From the NCBI RefSeq assembly GCF_002742635.1, contig NZ_PEGF01000003.1, forward strand, positions 124,001 to 188,000: a stretch of DNA of 64,000 nt, in the 5' to 3' direction. A program made the position numbers and the translations under genes. Within the stretch, counting starts at the first letter, position 1; every line of letters starts with the position of its first letter. This document shows, piece after piece, positions 50,414-59,432 of the stretch. The notes beneath the pieces were generated by a model. The model was not told the origin of the DNA. It saw only the letters and a program-made list of their open reading frames with translations, and made no database searches. The DNA comes from Caulobacter sp. X (GTDB lineage: Bacteria > Pseudomonadota > Alphaproteobacteria > Caulobacterales > Caulobacteraceae).

Positions 50414-51625
50414 ATGGACCTCAAGCTTTCCATTTTCCAAACCGACCGGGTCCGCCAAGCGGTTTCCGTCCAGGCGCGTGGCTGGCTGAGCGCATTCAAG
50501 CCGGTCGCCGCCCTGGGCGCGTGCGTCGCCGTCATCTACGGGCTCGTGGCTTGCGTCGGCGACGAGCGTCCAGTCGCCACCGTCGCCGCGGAGATCTACG
50601 CCAGCGCCGCATGGTTCGGCGGGACCTGGGCGATCATTCTACTGGTGTTTCTGGCGCGGGGCGTCGTGCTGGGAACGGCGCCCGACCCCGTGTCCGGGGC
50701 CCGAAACGCTCGCACCATCACGCTCGCCGGCGTGGCGATCGTCACCATTCTCGTGCTCGGCATGGCGACCGTGGCCTCGGCCGACACTGTGGACGGTCAG
50801 AAGCCCGCAAGCGCGGCCAGCGACGCCTACTGTGGGCGAAGCCTCGGCGCCTGGTTCTACTGCACGCGCCCCGAGCCCCCGCCGGAACCCGAGAAGGCGC
50901 AGGCCGCTCCGGCCCAGAGCGACGAAGATCGTCAGATCGCCGAGTTCGAGCGCTTTAAGGTCGAGCTGGACCGCGCGCAAAAGCTGGCCGTCTGGGTCCC
51001 TACGCCCGAGAACATCGAGCGCTTCTATAAGCTCCAGCGGGCGGCCCTCAACCAAAGCAGCCTGTTCAGCGACGAATATCGGCGGCTGATCTGGGTTCGC
51101 CCGGATCTCGACTATACGCTCAAGCGTCCGGTCTCCGAGCTGGGCAAGCGGCAATGGGCCGATCAGCGGTCCAACGATCGCGAGATGTTCCTGCGGCAGA
51201 TCGCCGGCGACGTCGGTCTGTTCTACGTTTATCGCGCGACCTGCGGGGCCTGTAAGGTGTTCAGCCCCGTCATGCGCGACTTCGCGCAGCGCTACACCCT
51301 GACCGTCAAGGGCATCTCCACCGACGGGTCGGACAACCCCTACATCGGCGACAAGATGGTTGATCGGGGCCAGCTCCACGCCTGGGGATTCGACAATCCC
51401 ACGACGCCATCGGTCCTGCTCTATCAGAACAGCAGCGTGGACCCGCGAACCGGCGAGGTCCGACCGCAGTACGTGCGGCTGTCCGACAATCGCACGGTCA
51501 AGGTCAACCCCTGCCTGAAGCCCCAAGGCTGCCTGTCCTATCTCGGCGCTGGGGTCATGGCTCAGGACGACATCGTCGAGCGCATCTACGTCCTCCTGGC
51601 GACCGAGCCAGGCCAAGACTACTAA
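50414..51625 (+). CDS. traF: T4SS protein TraF with an N-terminal membrane extension
   Basis: 403 aa, against about 250-300 for most TraF proteins. The first 130 residues hold two membrane spans (about 30-50, 70-92) and a third signal-like one ending MATVASA. The rest is the TraF thioredoxin-like domain with CGAC at 277-280; F TraF lacks such a motif, but many relatives have it. TraF and TraH act in pilus assembly. AGGGG precedes the ATG at 50414. Confidence 0.88.
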   Translation: MDLKLSIFQTDRVRQAVSVQARGWLSAFKPVAALGACVAVIYGLVACVGDERPVATVAAEIYASAAWFGGTWAIILLVFLARGVVLGTAPDPVSGARNARTITLAGVAIVTILVLGMATVASADTVDGQKPASAASDAYCGRSLGAWFYCTRPEPPPEPEKAQAAPAQSDEDRQIAEFERFKVELDRAQKLAVWVPTPENIERFYKLQRAALNQSSLFSDEYRRLIWVRPDLDYTLKRPVSELGKRQWADQRSNDREMFLRQIAGDVGLFYVYRATCGACKVFSPVMRDFAQRYTLTVKGISTDGSDNPYIGDKMVDRGQLHAWGFDNPTTPSVLLYQNSSVDPRTGEVRPQYVRLSDNRTVKVNPCLKPQGCLSYLGAGVMAQDDIVERIYVLLATEPGQDY

Positions 51626-51640
51626 TCCGGAGGGATCGCC

Positions 51641-53065
51641 ATGTTCCGCAAGTTCATCGCCCTCGTTGTGTCCTTGAGCATCGGCCTTGGGGCGGTCGGG
51701 TCGGCCACGGCCGACGTCAGCAACAACATGAACGCCTATTGGTCCAGCGGCCTGACCTCGGCCAATGTGACGGGCCCGCGGGTCTATCAGACCCAGGCGG
51801 GGGGCTACTATACCCTGGGCAACCTCTCCTACCGCACGCCGCAAGAAACCACTCAGGTCGCCACCCTTACGCTGCCGTCGATCTCGGGCGGCTGCGGTGG
51901 CATCGACATGTACGCCGGCGCCTTCAGCTTCATCGGCGCCGACCAGCTGATCGCCGCGATCAAGGGGATCGCCAGCAACGCCGCGCCTTACGCCTTCATG
52001 TTGGCTCTGCAGCTGATTTCGTCGCCGATCGCCGACCAGCTGAAGACCTTCCAGGACTGGGCCAACAAGATGAACCAGTTCAACATCGGCTCGTGCGAGG
52101 CCGCCCAGAAGGCAGTCGACTGGACCGCGCACCAGGCGATGGGCGACGCCTTCTGCCAGCGCCTCGGCCGAACCAAAGGCACCTTCAGCGACGCGGCGGC
52201 CGCGCGCGGCGGCTGCGGCGCCAAGACGAACGCCACCCTGGCCAATACCTCGACAGACGAAGCCAAGTTCCAGCCGGTCAATCGGAACCTGGCGTGGGAG
52301 GCGATCAAGAACAACGGCCTCATCGGCTCCGACCTCGAGCTCGGCCAGGTCATGATGACCATGACGGGCACCTACATCATCACCTGCCCCAACGACGCCA
52401 CCGGCGTTCAGGGGTGCAAGCAGTCGGTCATCCCCCCGCAAGGCGACAAGGACGCGGTGATGAGCATCTTGCTCGATGGCGGCCAGATGAAGGTGATGAA
52501 GTGCGACGACACCCGTTGCCTCAACCCCACCAACGATGGACTGACGGTCAATATTCCGACCACCCTCTGCACCAGCTACAGCGCGTCCTGCAGCCTGAAG
52601 AACAAGGTCGCCTACGCCCTCACGAACATCGTCACGAAGATCCGCACGCGTCAGGCGCTATCGACCGAGGAGACGTCGTTCTTAGGCATGACGTCGTTGC
52701 CGATTTACCGGATGGCCAGCGTGTACGCGTCCCAGCCTGGGGTGTCGGCCGACATGGCGATGGCCGAATATAGCGAGGTGATCGCCCTGGATCTCGCCTA
52801 CGGCTGGTTGACCAAGAACGTGCAGGCCGTCCAGGAGGGCGCTCGCGGCATGGAGGGGATCGACCCCCTGCAGCTGAAGACCTGGTGGGATAACACCAAC
52901 CGGCTGATGCAGAGCATCTCCGACAAGAAGCAACTCAGCGCGACCAAGGTGAACACGATCATCTCGATCGTCCGCAACACTCAGATCGCCGACGAAACCA
53001 TCAAGAACGCTCAGCGGAGCCAGATCGCCGAAAGCCTGCGCTTCACGGCCGGTCTCAACCGCTAA
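51641..53065 (+). CDS. traH: T4SS protein TraH
   Basis: 474 aa with a signal peptide. CGGIDMYAGAFSFI, the SSPIADQLKTFQDWANKMNQ stretch and the Cys residues shortly after are characteristic of TraH, needed for pilus assembly. GGAGG lies nine bases upstream of the ATG. Confidence 0.95.
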   Translation: MFRKFIALVVSLSIGLGAVGSATADVSNNMNAYWSSGLTSANVTGPRVYQTQAGGYYTLGNLSYRTPQETTQVATLTLPSISGGCGGIDMYAGAFSFIGADQLIAAIKGIASNAAPYAFMLALQLISSPIADQLKTFQDWANKMNQFNIGSCEAAQKAVDWTAHQAMGDAFCQRLGRTKGTFSDAAAARGGCGAKTNATLANTSTDEAKFQPVNRNLAWEAIKNNGLIGSDLELGQVMMTMTGTYIITCPNDATGVQGCKQSVIPPQGDKDAVMSILLDGGQMKVMKCDDTRCLNPTNDGLTVNIPTTLCTSYSASCSLKNKVAYALTNIVTKIRTRQALSTEETSFLGMTSLPIYRMASVYASQPGVSADMAMAEYSEVIALDLAYGWLTKNVQAVQEGARGMEGIDPLQLKTWWDNTNRLMQSISDKKQLSATKVNTIISIVRNTQIADETIKNAQRSQIAESLRFTAGLNR

Positions 53066-53080
53066 TCGGAGGCTGACGCC

Positions 53081-55897
53081 ATGTTCGGCCAGTACGAAGT
53101 CATCACCTACGGCGGCGGCGCCAACTATCGCGACATCTTCAACGGGGTGGCGCTGATGTGCGGCACCGACGCGATGAGCTCGTTGATCCGCCTGGCCATG
53201 CTTCTAGGCCTCGTCTTGGTTCTGTTCAGAGGCATCGTCGACCTGAACGCGGGGCGGGGGCTCAAGTGGTTCATCATGTGCGCCGTGATCCACGGCGTCG
53301 TGTTCGTGCCGAAGGTTACCGTCCACATCACCGACAAGTTCAATCCCGCCCTGGCCGGCGCCGACGTCGCCAATGTGCCGCTGGGCGTGGCCTTCGCCGA
53401 GAGCATCGCCTCGCAGGTCGGGGCTCGCGCCATCCAGATGACCGAGACGGCCTTCGGAGATCCGAACGACGTAATGTATTCGAAGACCGGGATGATCTAC
53501 GGCGCCAACTTCATGGCCAAGGTCAGCCAGGCCACGTTCTCCGACGAGCTCTACAAGCAGAACTTCAACGCGTTCGTGAATGACTGCGTGGTCTATGAGC
53601 TGCAGGACAACCAGTACACGGTCGATGACCTCGCCAAGGCCACGAACCTGATGGAGTATCTGACCGTGACCAAGCCGAGCAATCCGGCGCGGTCGATGGT
53701 CTGGATCAACGCGCCGCCTACGGCTTCCGAAATCGTCACCTGTCCCACGGCCGGAACGAGGCTCTCCGCGAGCCTCGGAACACAGGGCCAGAACGCCGCG
53801 CTGCTTCTCTCACGTCGTCTCGAGCCCGACCGCACCGACACCGACGCCGCGCGGATCTCGCGCGCCCAGACCCAGGGCGGCACCCTGGCGACGTTGATGG
53901 GCTTTGCCTCGACCGATGGTCAGAAGATGATCGAGCAGGCGGCCGTCGCCAATCAGCTGCGCGCGGCGATCGCCGGCGGCGACGCCTCGCCAGGCGCGGC
54001 ACTGGCCGCCGCACAGGCTGAAGTTCAAACGCACAATACGCAGACCCTTCTTGGCCCGGTGGGCGCGAAGGCGATCATCCTCCTCAAGATCGTGGTCGAC
54101 TGCTTGTTTATCGGCATGTTCGGAATCCTGTTTCCAGTGTTCCTGCTGCCGCAGATCGGCGTGAAGGTGCTGCAGTCCTATTTCACGGGGTTCTTCTACC
54201 TTCAGCTCTGGGGCCCGATGTACGTCATCATCCATAAGATCGTGATGACTGCGTCGATCGCGCAGACGGCGGCCGCGGCCAAGATCCCTGGCGCGGGGGC
54301 AGGGATCACTCTGCAGACCGTGTCCGGTGTCGGTGACATTAACACCCTGATCCAGGGCGTTGCGTCCGGCATGATCTTGATGGTGCCCGTAATCGCCGCG
54401 GGCCTGACCAAGGGCGCGATGGCGATCGGACAACAGGGGGAGGCGCTGTTGCAGCCCTTCCGCGCGGGCGCCGAGGCCGCTGCCGCCAACCAGACAGCTG
54501 GCAACTACTCGTTCGGCAACACGTCGATGAACACTCACTCGTTCAACAATGTGCAGGGCAACAAAGTCGACACGAGCCGTACATGGGACGTTGGCCGCAC
54601 CTCCTGGGTTACAGATGCGGGTGACACAGTAAGCGTGAGCGCCAACGGCTCGCGATCTGTCAGAGCAGCCGCTGCTGACACGGCGATCAGCGCTGAGGGT
54701 CTACAAAGTTGGAGCGCCAGCAAGCGGGAGGCCGCCACCGTGTCTTCCGAACGCGCTGCAGCTTTTGACAAGGTGGCCACCGATACGAAGGCGATGACCC
54801 AGCAGCAGATTAGGGACTACGCTCGTTCTACGACTGTCGGCACCGATAGCCGCTCCACGCTCGAAAACGCCAGCCGCGATAGTCAAACCTACGCTGCGGC
54901 GTGGGTGTCGCAGCTCACGCAGAATGTTGCTTCTAAGTACGGGATTAGTCGGGACGCGGCAGCAGAGATCGTGTCCAAAGCGGCTGTCACCGACTCTGAC
55001 CGGATCGGCATACAGTCTGGCGTCAAGATCGGTGGACGTGGAACGCCTTCAATAGGCGGAAGCATGTCCAACGAGCGCAGCACCCAAACGTCTGATTCTA
55101 GCAGTAAGAACTACAGGACGAACCAGTCGCGCGCGGCGGACTATGTAAGGTCGCAGCTCGAGAGTGCCGATGGGCGACGCGCGATCGAAAAGATTGAGAC
55201 GCAGAGCCTCAACACGGCTTGGGGTCGCACCGCGTCCGATGCCCGGACGTCACGCTATGTGGACGCCCAAACCTGGTCCTCGACCGCTCAGTTCGCCGAG
55301 TCTCGCAAGTTGGCCGCCACTGAGAGCGAGCGTCGGTCGCAGGAAGCTGAACGTGCGGAGACAATTTCGCAGACCGTTCGCGGCAGTCGGAGCGCTGAGT
55401 TCTTCCGTTTCGCCATGGGCGACGGCACTGCGCCTGGCTACCTCCGCATGGACGAGAACGGCTTCAGCCGCTCAGACGGCGAAATCGCGTCAATCCTCCA
55501 AGGCCGGAATGCGGTCGACCAACAAAGGCTGTCTGACGCTGTCGACGTTTTCATGCAGCGCTATCCGCCGCCTGCGGCGCCGCCTCTCATGGGCCAAGTC
55601 AGCAATGATGTTCGAGAGCCTTCGATCTTGGGAGTTGGCCCAGACATCGAGGGATCGTTTAATCGCAGCGCCGGCGAGGTGCGCGGCGCAGGATCTCGTG
55701 GCACCGTCCAGGCACAGGCCGACGCTCGCATCGGAAGGGCGCAGGCCTCGGTTCGCGCGCCAGAGGTCGACAGGACGGTTGCGTCTCCAACCAGCGGCTC
55801 CGAACCGCTGACCGGCCAAATCGACAAAGCGTTTGAACGAGGGGATAACCTCAAGAAGCCCGAACCGCTGACCTTCAAACCGAAGCCAAAGGAATAG
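53081..55897 (+). CDS. traG: Mating-pair/entry-exclusion protein TraG
   Basis: 938 aa. The first 480 residues have several membrane spans (about 27-47, 60-80, 325-350, 355-380, 430-455) and conserved YEVITYGGG at the start. The C-terminal half is polar, Ser/Arg-rich and periplasmic or cytoplasmic, as in TraG, where it meets the exclusion protein TraS. From about 54500 codon use is clearly less GC-rich than upstream, suggesting that the C-terminal part was exchanged. Last gene of the tra operon. Confidence 0.94.
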   Translation: MFGQYEVITYGGGANYRDIFNGVALMCGTDAMSSLIRLAMLLGLVLVLFRGIVDLNAGRGLKWFIMCAVIHGVVFVPKVTVHITDKFNPALAGADVANVPLGVAFAESIASQVGARAIQMTETAFGDPNDVMYSKTGMIYGANFMAKVSQATFSDELYKQNFNAFVNDCVVYELQDNQYTVDDLAKATNLMEYLTVTKPSNPARSMVWINAPPTASEIVTCPTAGTRLSASLGTQGQNAALLLSRRLEPDRTDTDAARISRAQTQGGTLATLMGFASTDGQKMIEQAAVANQLRAAIAGGDASPGAALAAAQAEVQTHNTQTLLGPVGAKAIILLKIVVDCLFIGMFGILFPVFLLPQIGVKVLQSYFTGFFYLQLWGPMYVIIHKIVMTASIAQTAAAAKIPGAGAGITLQTVSGVGDINTLIQGVASGMILMVPVIAAGLTKGAMAIGQQGEALLQPFRAGAEAAAANQTAGNYSFGNTSMNTHSFNNVQGNKVDTSRTWDVGRTSWVTDAGDTVSVSANGSRSVRAAAADTAISAEGLQSWSASKREAATVSSERAAAFDKVATDTKAMTQQQIRDYARSTTVGTDSRSTLENASRDSQTYAAAWVSQLTQNVASKYGISRDAAAEIVSKAAVTDSDRIGIQSGVKIGGRGTPSIGGSMSNERSTQTSDSSSKNYRTNQSRAADYVRSQLESADGRRAIEKIETQSLNTAWGRTASDARTSRYVDAQTWSSTAQFAESRKLAATESERRSQEAERAETISQTVRGSRSAEFFRFAMGDGTAPGYLRMDENGFSRSDGEIASILQGRNAVDQQRLSDAVDVFMQRYPPPAAPPLMGQVSNDVREPSILGVGPDIEGSFNRSAGEVRGAGSRGTVQAQADARIGRAQASVRAPEVDRTVASPTSGSEPLTGQIDKAFERGDNLKKPEPLTFKPKPKE

Positions 55898-55903
55898 GCT
55901 GCT

Positions 55904-56083
55904 TCAGAAGAGGAGCGTCGCGGCAAATGTCGCGACGATGATCAGCAGGGCTACGATCGCCATTACGGACGGCGCGCTTTGATCTTCGTCTGCGAAGTCA
56001 ATGTAGCCCCGGTCGGCCGGCGCGCCCGTCGCGACGTCGCCACGGTCCAGAGCGTCGATCGGAATTTCGCCAGGCAACAACAT
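55904..56083 (-). CDS. Small tail-anchored membrane protein (59 aa)
   Basis: The ATG at 56083 reads an acidic 39-residue head (MLLPGEIPIDALDRGD...) and a single C-terminal span (MAIVALLIIVATFAATLLF) ending at the stop. It is convergent with traG, six bases from its end. No family is recognised. Confidence 0.55.
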   Translation of the reverse strand: MLLPGEIPIDALDRGDVATGAPADRGYIDFADEDQSAPSVMAIVALLIIVATFAATLLF

Positions 56084-56161
56084 TTGCGGCCCTCACGCCA
56101 AAGCTGAGGGCCGCACAATACACCGAAACTTTTGTTCTGGAAATGTCCCGCTTTTCGCGGA

Positions 56162-56950
56162 CTATCGCTGCGCTGCGGCCGCCACTTGAGGCGGCGTGGC
56201 GGCGGCGCCGGCGATTTGGCTTACGATGTAGTTCGCCGCCTGGATCACACTCTCGTTGGCGACCGAATCCAGCTCGGCCGACTGCGTGCTTGTCGCCGCT
56301 CCGAAGAGCGCCCCGGAACCACCCCAGCCAAGCCCGCCGCCCCCCCAGGATGATCGCTGGCTGCTGACGTCAAAGGTTTGGCTGGCCGTCACCTCCGAGG
56401 CCTTTACATTCACCAGGCGCACGTCGATCGCGAGACTGGCGGTCTTCGAGCTGCGAGTAACGGCGCCCAGGACTGGGACCATGCCGCCACCGAAAGACTG
56501 CGTCTTGCCGCCGACATTGAGGGACGTGATAGCGCCGGTCACGAGGTAATCGGCCGACGCGGTCTTGAGCTCGACGCCGGCGGCTTCGGCTTCCTTTTTC
56601 AGGTCCTCGAGATCCTCGCGCGCCATGACCTTGAAACAGCCTGTCGCCTTCAGAGCGCTCGTCAGCGCGTTTGAAAGCCCATCACCCAGGGCCGGGAATG
56701 ACTGCATGCCCTGCGCGGCCTGGGCCATCGCCAGCAGCGCCGCCATGTTCCCGGACGCGCCTTGCGGCTGCGCCGAACTGCAGGCCGTGGCCTTGCATTT
56801 GAAAGGGGTCACGGTGAGCGCGGCCACTGGGCTCGAGCAGTGCGCAAGGAGCGACCCCAGATCGCGCGCGGCGACCCTTGTTTCGGCCGAGGCGGCCGAG
56901 GCGGTCAAGGAGAGGGCGAGGACTACCGAGGCGGTGTGGGTGATCCGCAT
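56162..56950 (-). CDS. CsgG/HfaB-like secreted protein
   Basis: 262 aa with a signal peptide ending ASAE. The order FKVMAREDLEDLKKEAEAAG, ADYLVTGAITSLNVGGKTQ, ASLAIDVRLVNVKASEVTAS and SVIQAANYIVSQI matches CsgG-type outer-membrane proteins; Caulobacter HfaB is one. There is no lipobox at the signal cleavage, unlike CsgG. It could form or regulate an export pore. It is the last of a leftward operon that begins beyond 57684. Confidence 0.8.
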   Translation of the reverse strand: MRITHTASVVLALSLTASAASAETRVAARDLGSLLAHCSSPVAALTVTPFKCKATACSSAQPQGASGNMAALLAMAQAAQGMQSFPALGDGLSNALTSALKATGCFKVMAREDLEDLKKEAEAAGVELKTASADYLVTGAITSLNVGGKTQSFGGGMVPVLGAVTRSSKTASLAIDVRLVNVKASEVTASQTFDVSSQRSSWGGGGLGWGGSGALFGAATSTQSAELDSVANESVIQAANYIVSQIAGAAATPPQVAAAAQR

Positions 56951-56961
56951 GGCGACTTCCT

Positions 56962-57303
56962 TCAGGTGTGATCGGCTAGACCGCGCCGACGGCGGATTTC
57001 TGCGCGGGCCTGGATCAGGCGGCGGAGCTCGAAATGCTTCTCGAGGGTGGCGGGGAGGGCGATGAGGAGCAGCCCGGCCATCTGGCAGGCCGCTGTCGTC
57101 TGTTGACCCATCCAAAAGAGGATCGCCAGACAGCTGAGAAACGCCACCGCGACGGCGCCGGCGATCGTCCCCAGCCTTCGGATCCGGATTGTGCGAGACA
57201 CGTAGGGTTCGGAGAACCTCGCCAGCAGTTCGGACTCGAGGTTGGCCGCCGCGGTGAGCGGCAGGATCAGCGGAACGGCGGGTTCTGGGTCTTCGGGCTG
57301 CAT
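56962..57303 (-). CDS. Two-span membrane protein (113 aa)
   Basis: The ATG at 57303 is used. Two hydrophobic segments at about 49-67 and 74-92 sit in the second half, followed by basic sequence (RRLIQARAEIRRRRG). No family is recognised. It lies between CsgG-like and 121-aa genes with short gaps, so is cotranscribed. Confidence 0.6.
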   Translation of the reverse strand: MQPEDPEPAVPLILPLTAAANLESELLARFSEPYVSRTIRIRRLGTIAGAVAVAFLSCLAILFWMGQQTTAACQMAGLLLIALPATLEKHFELRRLIQARAEIRRRRGLADHT

Positions 57304-57305
57304 GG

Positions 57306-57671
57306 CTAGGCCTTCAGGGCCATGTCGTCCGCGAGCTCCCACTGTTCGGGGAGGTTGATGACCAGCCTCGAGGGCGACAGTTTAAAGCGCGCCATGGGCA
57401 GTTCCGCGCGCACCTTGGCCGGCAACTCCTGGATCGAGACTTCGTAGAGCCGTCCCTTCTTCTTAAGGTTCCAGTGCGCCTCGGCGTCCGAGCCAATCAA
57501 GGCGAGGAGAGGGGGCTTGGACCGAACGTCGACCTCGATCGCGACCGGCTTGGCGGGATCCAGCTGCGCGTCGCGGATGATCGCCTCTGGAACAACGACC
57601 GTCAGCTTGCGCTCGTCGCCAACCACCTTGATCGTGCTCTCCTGGAGCGGTCGCACCTTCACAAAGGGCAT
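57306..57671 (-). CDS. Hypothetical soluble protein (121 aa)
   Basis: Mixed alpha/beta protein with short strands (KLTVVVPEAIIRDA, VAIEVDVRSKPPLLALIG, FKLSPSRLVINLP). No signal peptide or membrane span. No family recognised. Start ATG 57671; 12 bases from the membrane gene upstream. Confidence 0.6.
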   Translation of the reverse strand: MPFVKVRPLQESTIKVVGDERKLTVVVPEAIIRDAQLDPAKPVAIEVDVRSKPPLLALIGSDAEAHWNLKKKGRLYEVSIQELPAKVRAELPMARFKLSPSRLVINLPEQWELADDMALKA

Positions 57672-57683
57672 GGGGGAACTCCT

Positions 57684-58307
57684 CTAGTGTGGGGCCGCGC
57701 CGACATGGTCTAGGCCGGTCAGGGCCGTGACGATCGCGGGGGCGGCATAGTCGAAGGCGATGTGGCCGAGGGTGACGACCGCTAGCGCGGCCATCATGGC
57801 GGCGGGGCGTTTCTTCCACACCGTGATGAAGACCAGCGTGGCGACGATGTGCAGAAGGATCGCCGGCGACCGGCTGAGCAGATAGACCGCAGGGGTCACG
57901 AACGGGCGGTGATGGGCCAAAGCGTCCGCCATGCCCGTGTAGGCGTAGGCGACGGTTTCGACCAGCTCGATGAGCACCAGAAAGACCAGCCAGGCCCGAA
58001 CGGGTCGACGCGCGGCCAGCCCATAGCTCCAGCGGGCGAGCTCTTCGAAGACGACGAAGCCGGAGGCGGCGTACCAACGGCCCGCGGACGTGCCCACATA
58101 GTCCGCTCCGAAGAACGCGACCGGCAGAAAGGCGACGAGGTAGCCGAGCACCGTCGCCCTCACGACCGCCAGCACCCACACCGCCACGGCCGTCAACGGC
58201 CACAGACGGCCGCCACGGTCGGGCGCCGGGAGTCCGAACAACACGCGTTGCGCGATGTTGAGTAGCGGCCGCTTGGTGCGATTGCTCAGCGAGTCGACGG
58301 CGCTCAT
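57684..58307 (-). CDS. Multi-span membrane protein (207 aa), possible CPBP/PrsW-like protease
   Basis: Six hydrophobic segments. FEELARW and HIAFDYA (HxxxD) recall the CPBP/Abi intramembrane protease motifs EExxxR and HxxxD, but the first is one residue short, so this is only a suggestion. The ATG at 58307 is the first gene after operator copy 6. A small inverted repeat TTCACC-C-GGTGAA lies in the leader. Confidence 0.5.
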   Translation of the reverse strand: MSAVDSLSNRTKRPLLNIAQRVLFGLPAPDRGGRLWPLTAVAVWVLAVVRATVLGYLVAFLPVAFFGADYVGTSAGRWYAASGFVVFEELARWSYGLAARRPVRAWLVFLVLIELVETVAYAYTGMADALAHHRPFVTPAVYLLSRSPAILLHIVATLVFITVWKKRPAAMMAALAVVTLGHIAFDYAAPAIVTALTGLDHVGAAPH

Positions 58308-58355
58308 CGCTTCACCCGGTGAAAGTCGGGTCGAAGGATAGCGACCGCTATTCAC

Positions 58356-58375
58356 AGTGCAAGGTACATTGCACT
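58356..58375. promoter_or_regulatory. 20-bp palindromic operator, copy 6
   Basis: AGTGCAAGGTACATTGCACT, identical to copy 3. On the reverse strand TTGCAC is followed 16 bases later by TATCCT, a plausible promoter for the operon 58307 to 56162. Confidence 0.78.
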
Positions 58376-58397
58376 CCGCGACGGCGCGGATTTCTCG

Positions 58398-58868
58398 CTA
58401 CGCCGCGTGTCGGGTCGGTCGTCGCCCCTCGACAAGAGCGCCCACGAGCACGGTCGTTTGGATGATGTAGAGCCAAACGACCGAGGTGACCCTGGAGTTT
58501 ACAATGGGCCACGCCGACACCACGGCCACCACGTCCAACATGACGATCATCGCGATGAGCGCGGTCGCGACCATCGGCCAATATCGGTTGCTGTAGAGCG
58601 CGACGGGCAAGCAGACGATGAAGAAGGCGGTGTCGATCATCGCCACGATCTGAGCGGCCTGAATGGCGCGGGCGTACTCTATGATCACGACCGACTTGGC
58701 GTAGAGCACGAGCGTGTTGCCGATGACGAAGAGCCGTTCCGGCGCCCGACCTCGGTAGAGACCAACGACAATCGTCACGATCGAGAGAACAATCGCGATC
58801 AGATCGGCCAAGCTGTAGGACGAGAACGCCTGGGCAAGGCGATCGAGGTCAGGAACTGGGCGCTCCAT
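58398..58868 (-). CDS. Membrane protein (156 aa), paralogue of the next gene
   Basis: Four to five hydrophobic segments. It shares GRAPERLF and NRYWPM with the 170-aa gene upstream (GGAAERLF, DRYWPM) in the same order, so the two are paralogues. Both lie one base apart in one operon. No function recognised. Confidence 0.6.
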   Translation of the reverse strand: MERPVPDLDRLAQAFSSYSLADLIAIVLSIVTIVVGLYRGRAPERLFVIGNTLVLYAKSVVIIEYARAIQAAQIVAMIDTAFFIVCLPVALYSNRYWPMVATALIAMIVMLDVVAVVSAWPIVNSRVTSVVWLYIIQTTVLVGALVEGRRPTRHAA

Positions 58869-58869
58869 G

Positions 58870-59382
58870 TCAGCTGGCCGCGCGGCGCGGCCGGTCCAGC
58901 GGCAGGCGCTTGAACATATCCTCGATCCACCCCCAGGGCCGTTTGGGGGGTTCGATCATGATCCCGAGGATCAAGGCCAGAGAGCTCATCTCGAACGCCG
59001 CCGCCGAGAGATTCCAATAGGCGTAGGGCGACATTCGGCCCGCCAACAGGAATACGATTTCGGCGATGAGGGATAGGGCCTGAGCGATCCTAAGCCACAT
59101 CGGCCAGTAGCGGTCGAAGATTAGGGCCACCGCCAGGCAAGCTGCCAGCGCCAGCACGTCGAAGCCAATCAGACCGAGATAGGTCGCTTGCGTATTCGGC
59201 GGGGCCCAGATGACGTGCGACAGGTAAGCGCAGGTGATAAAGACCGCGAAGAAGAGCCGTTCCGCGGCGCCGCCGCGCACGATCACAAGGGCCATCGCGA
59301 CGAAGAATAGAGCCCAGGCAATCTGGCTCACCAGGATGAAGTCCGGCAGGGCAGACCAGGTCTCTACTAGCCAGCTGATCAT
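58870..59382 (-). CDS. Membrane protein (170 aa), paralogue of its neighbour
   Basis: Five hydrophobic segments with GGAAERLFFAVFI and FDRYWPMWLRIAQ. Its order and spacing match the 156-aa protein. A more distant relative may be the 167-aa protein at 60768 (GSGAERHAGV). Function unknown. Confidence 0.6.
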   Translation of the reverse strand: MISWLVETWSALPDFILVSQIAWALFFVAMALVIVRGGAAERLFFAVFITCAYLSHVIWAPPNTQATYLGLIGFDVLALAACLAVALIFDRYWPMWLRIAQALSLIAEIVFLLAGRMSPYAYWNLSAAAFEMSSLALILGIMIEPPKRPWGWIEDMFKRLPLDRPRRAAS

Positions 59383-59432
59383 TGCGCTTCAGGGTTCCGC
59401 GCCCGCGTGAGGACCGAACTGCTCACAGGATA

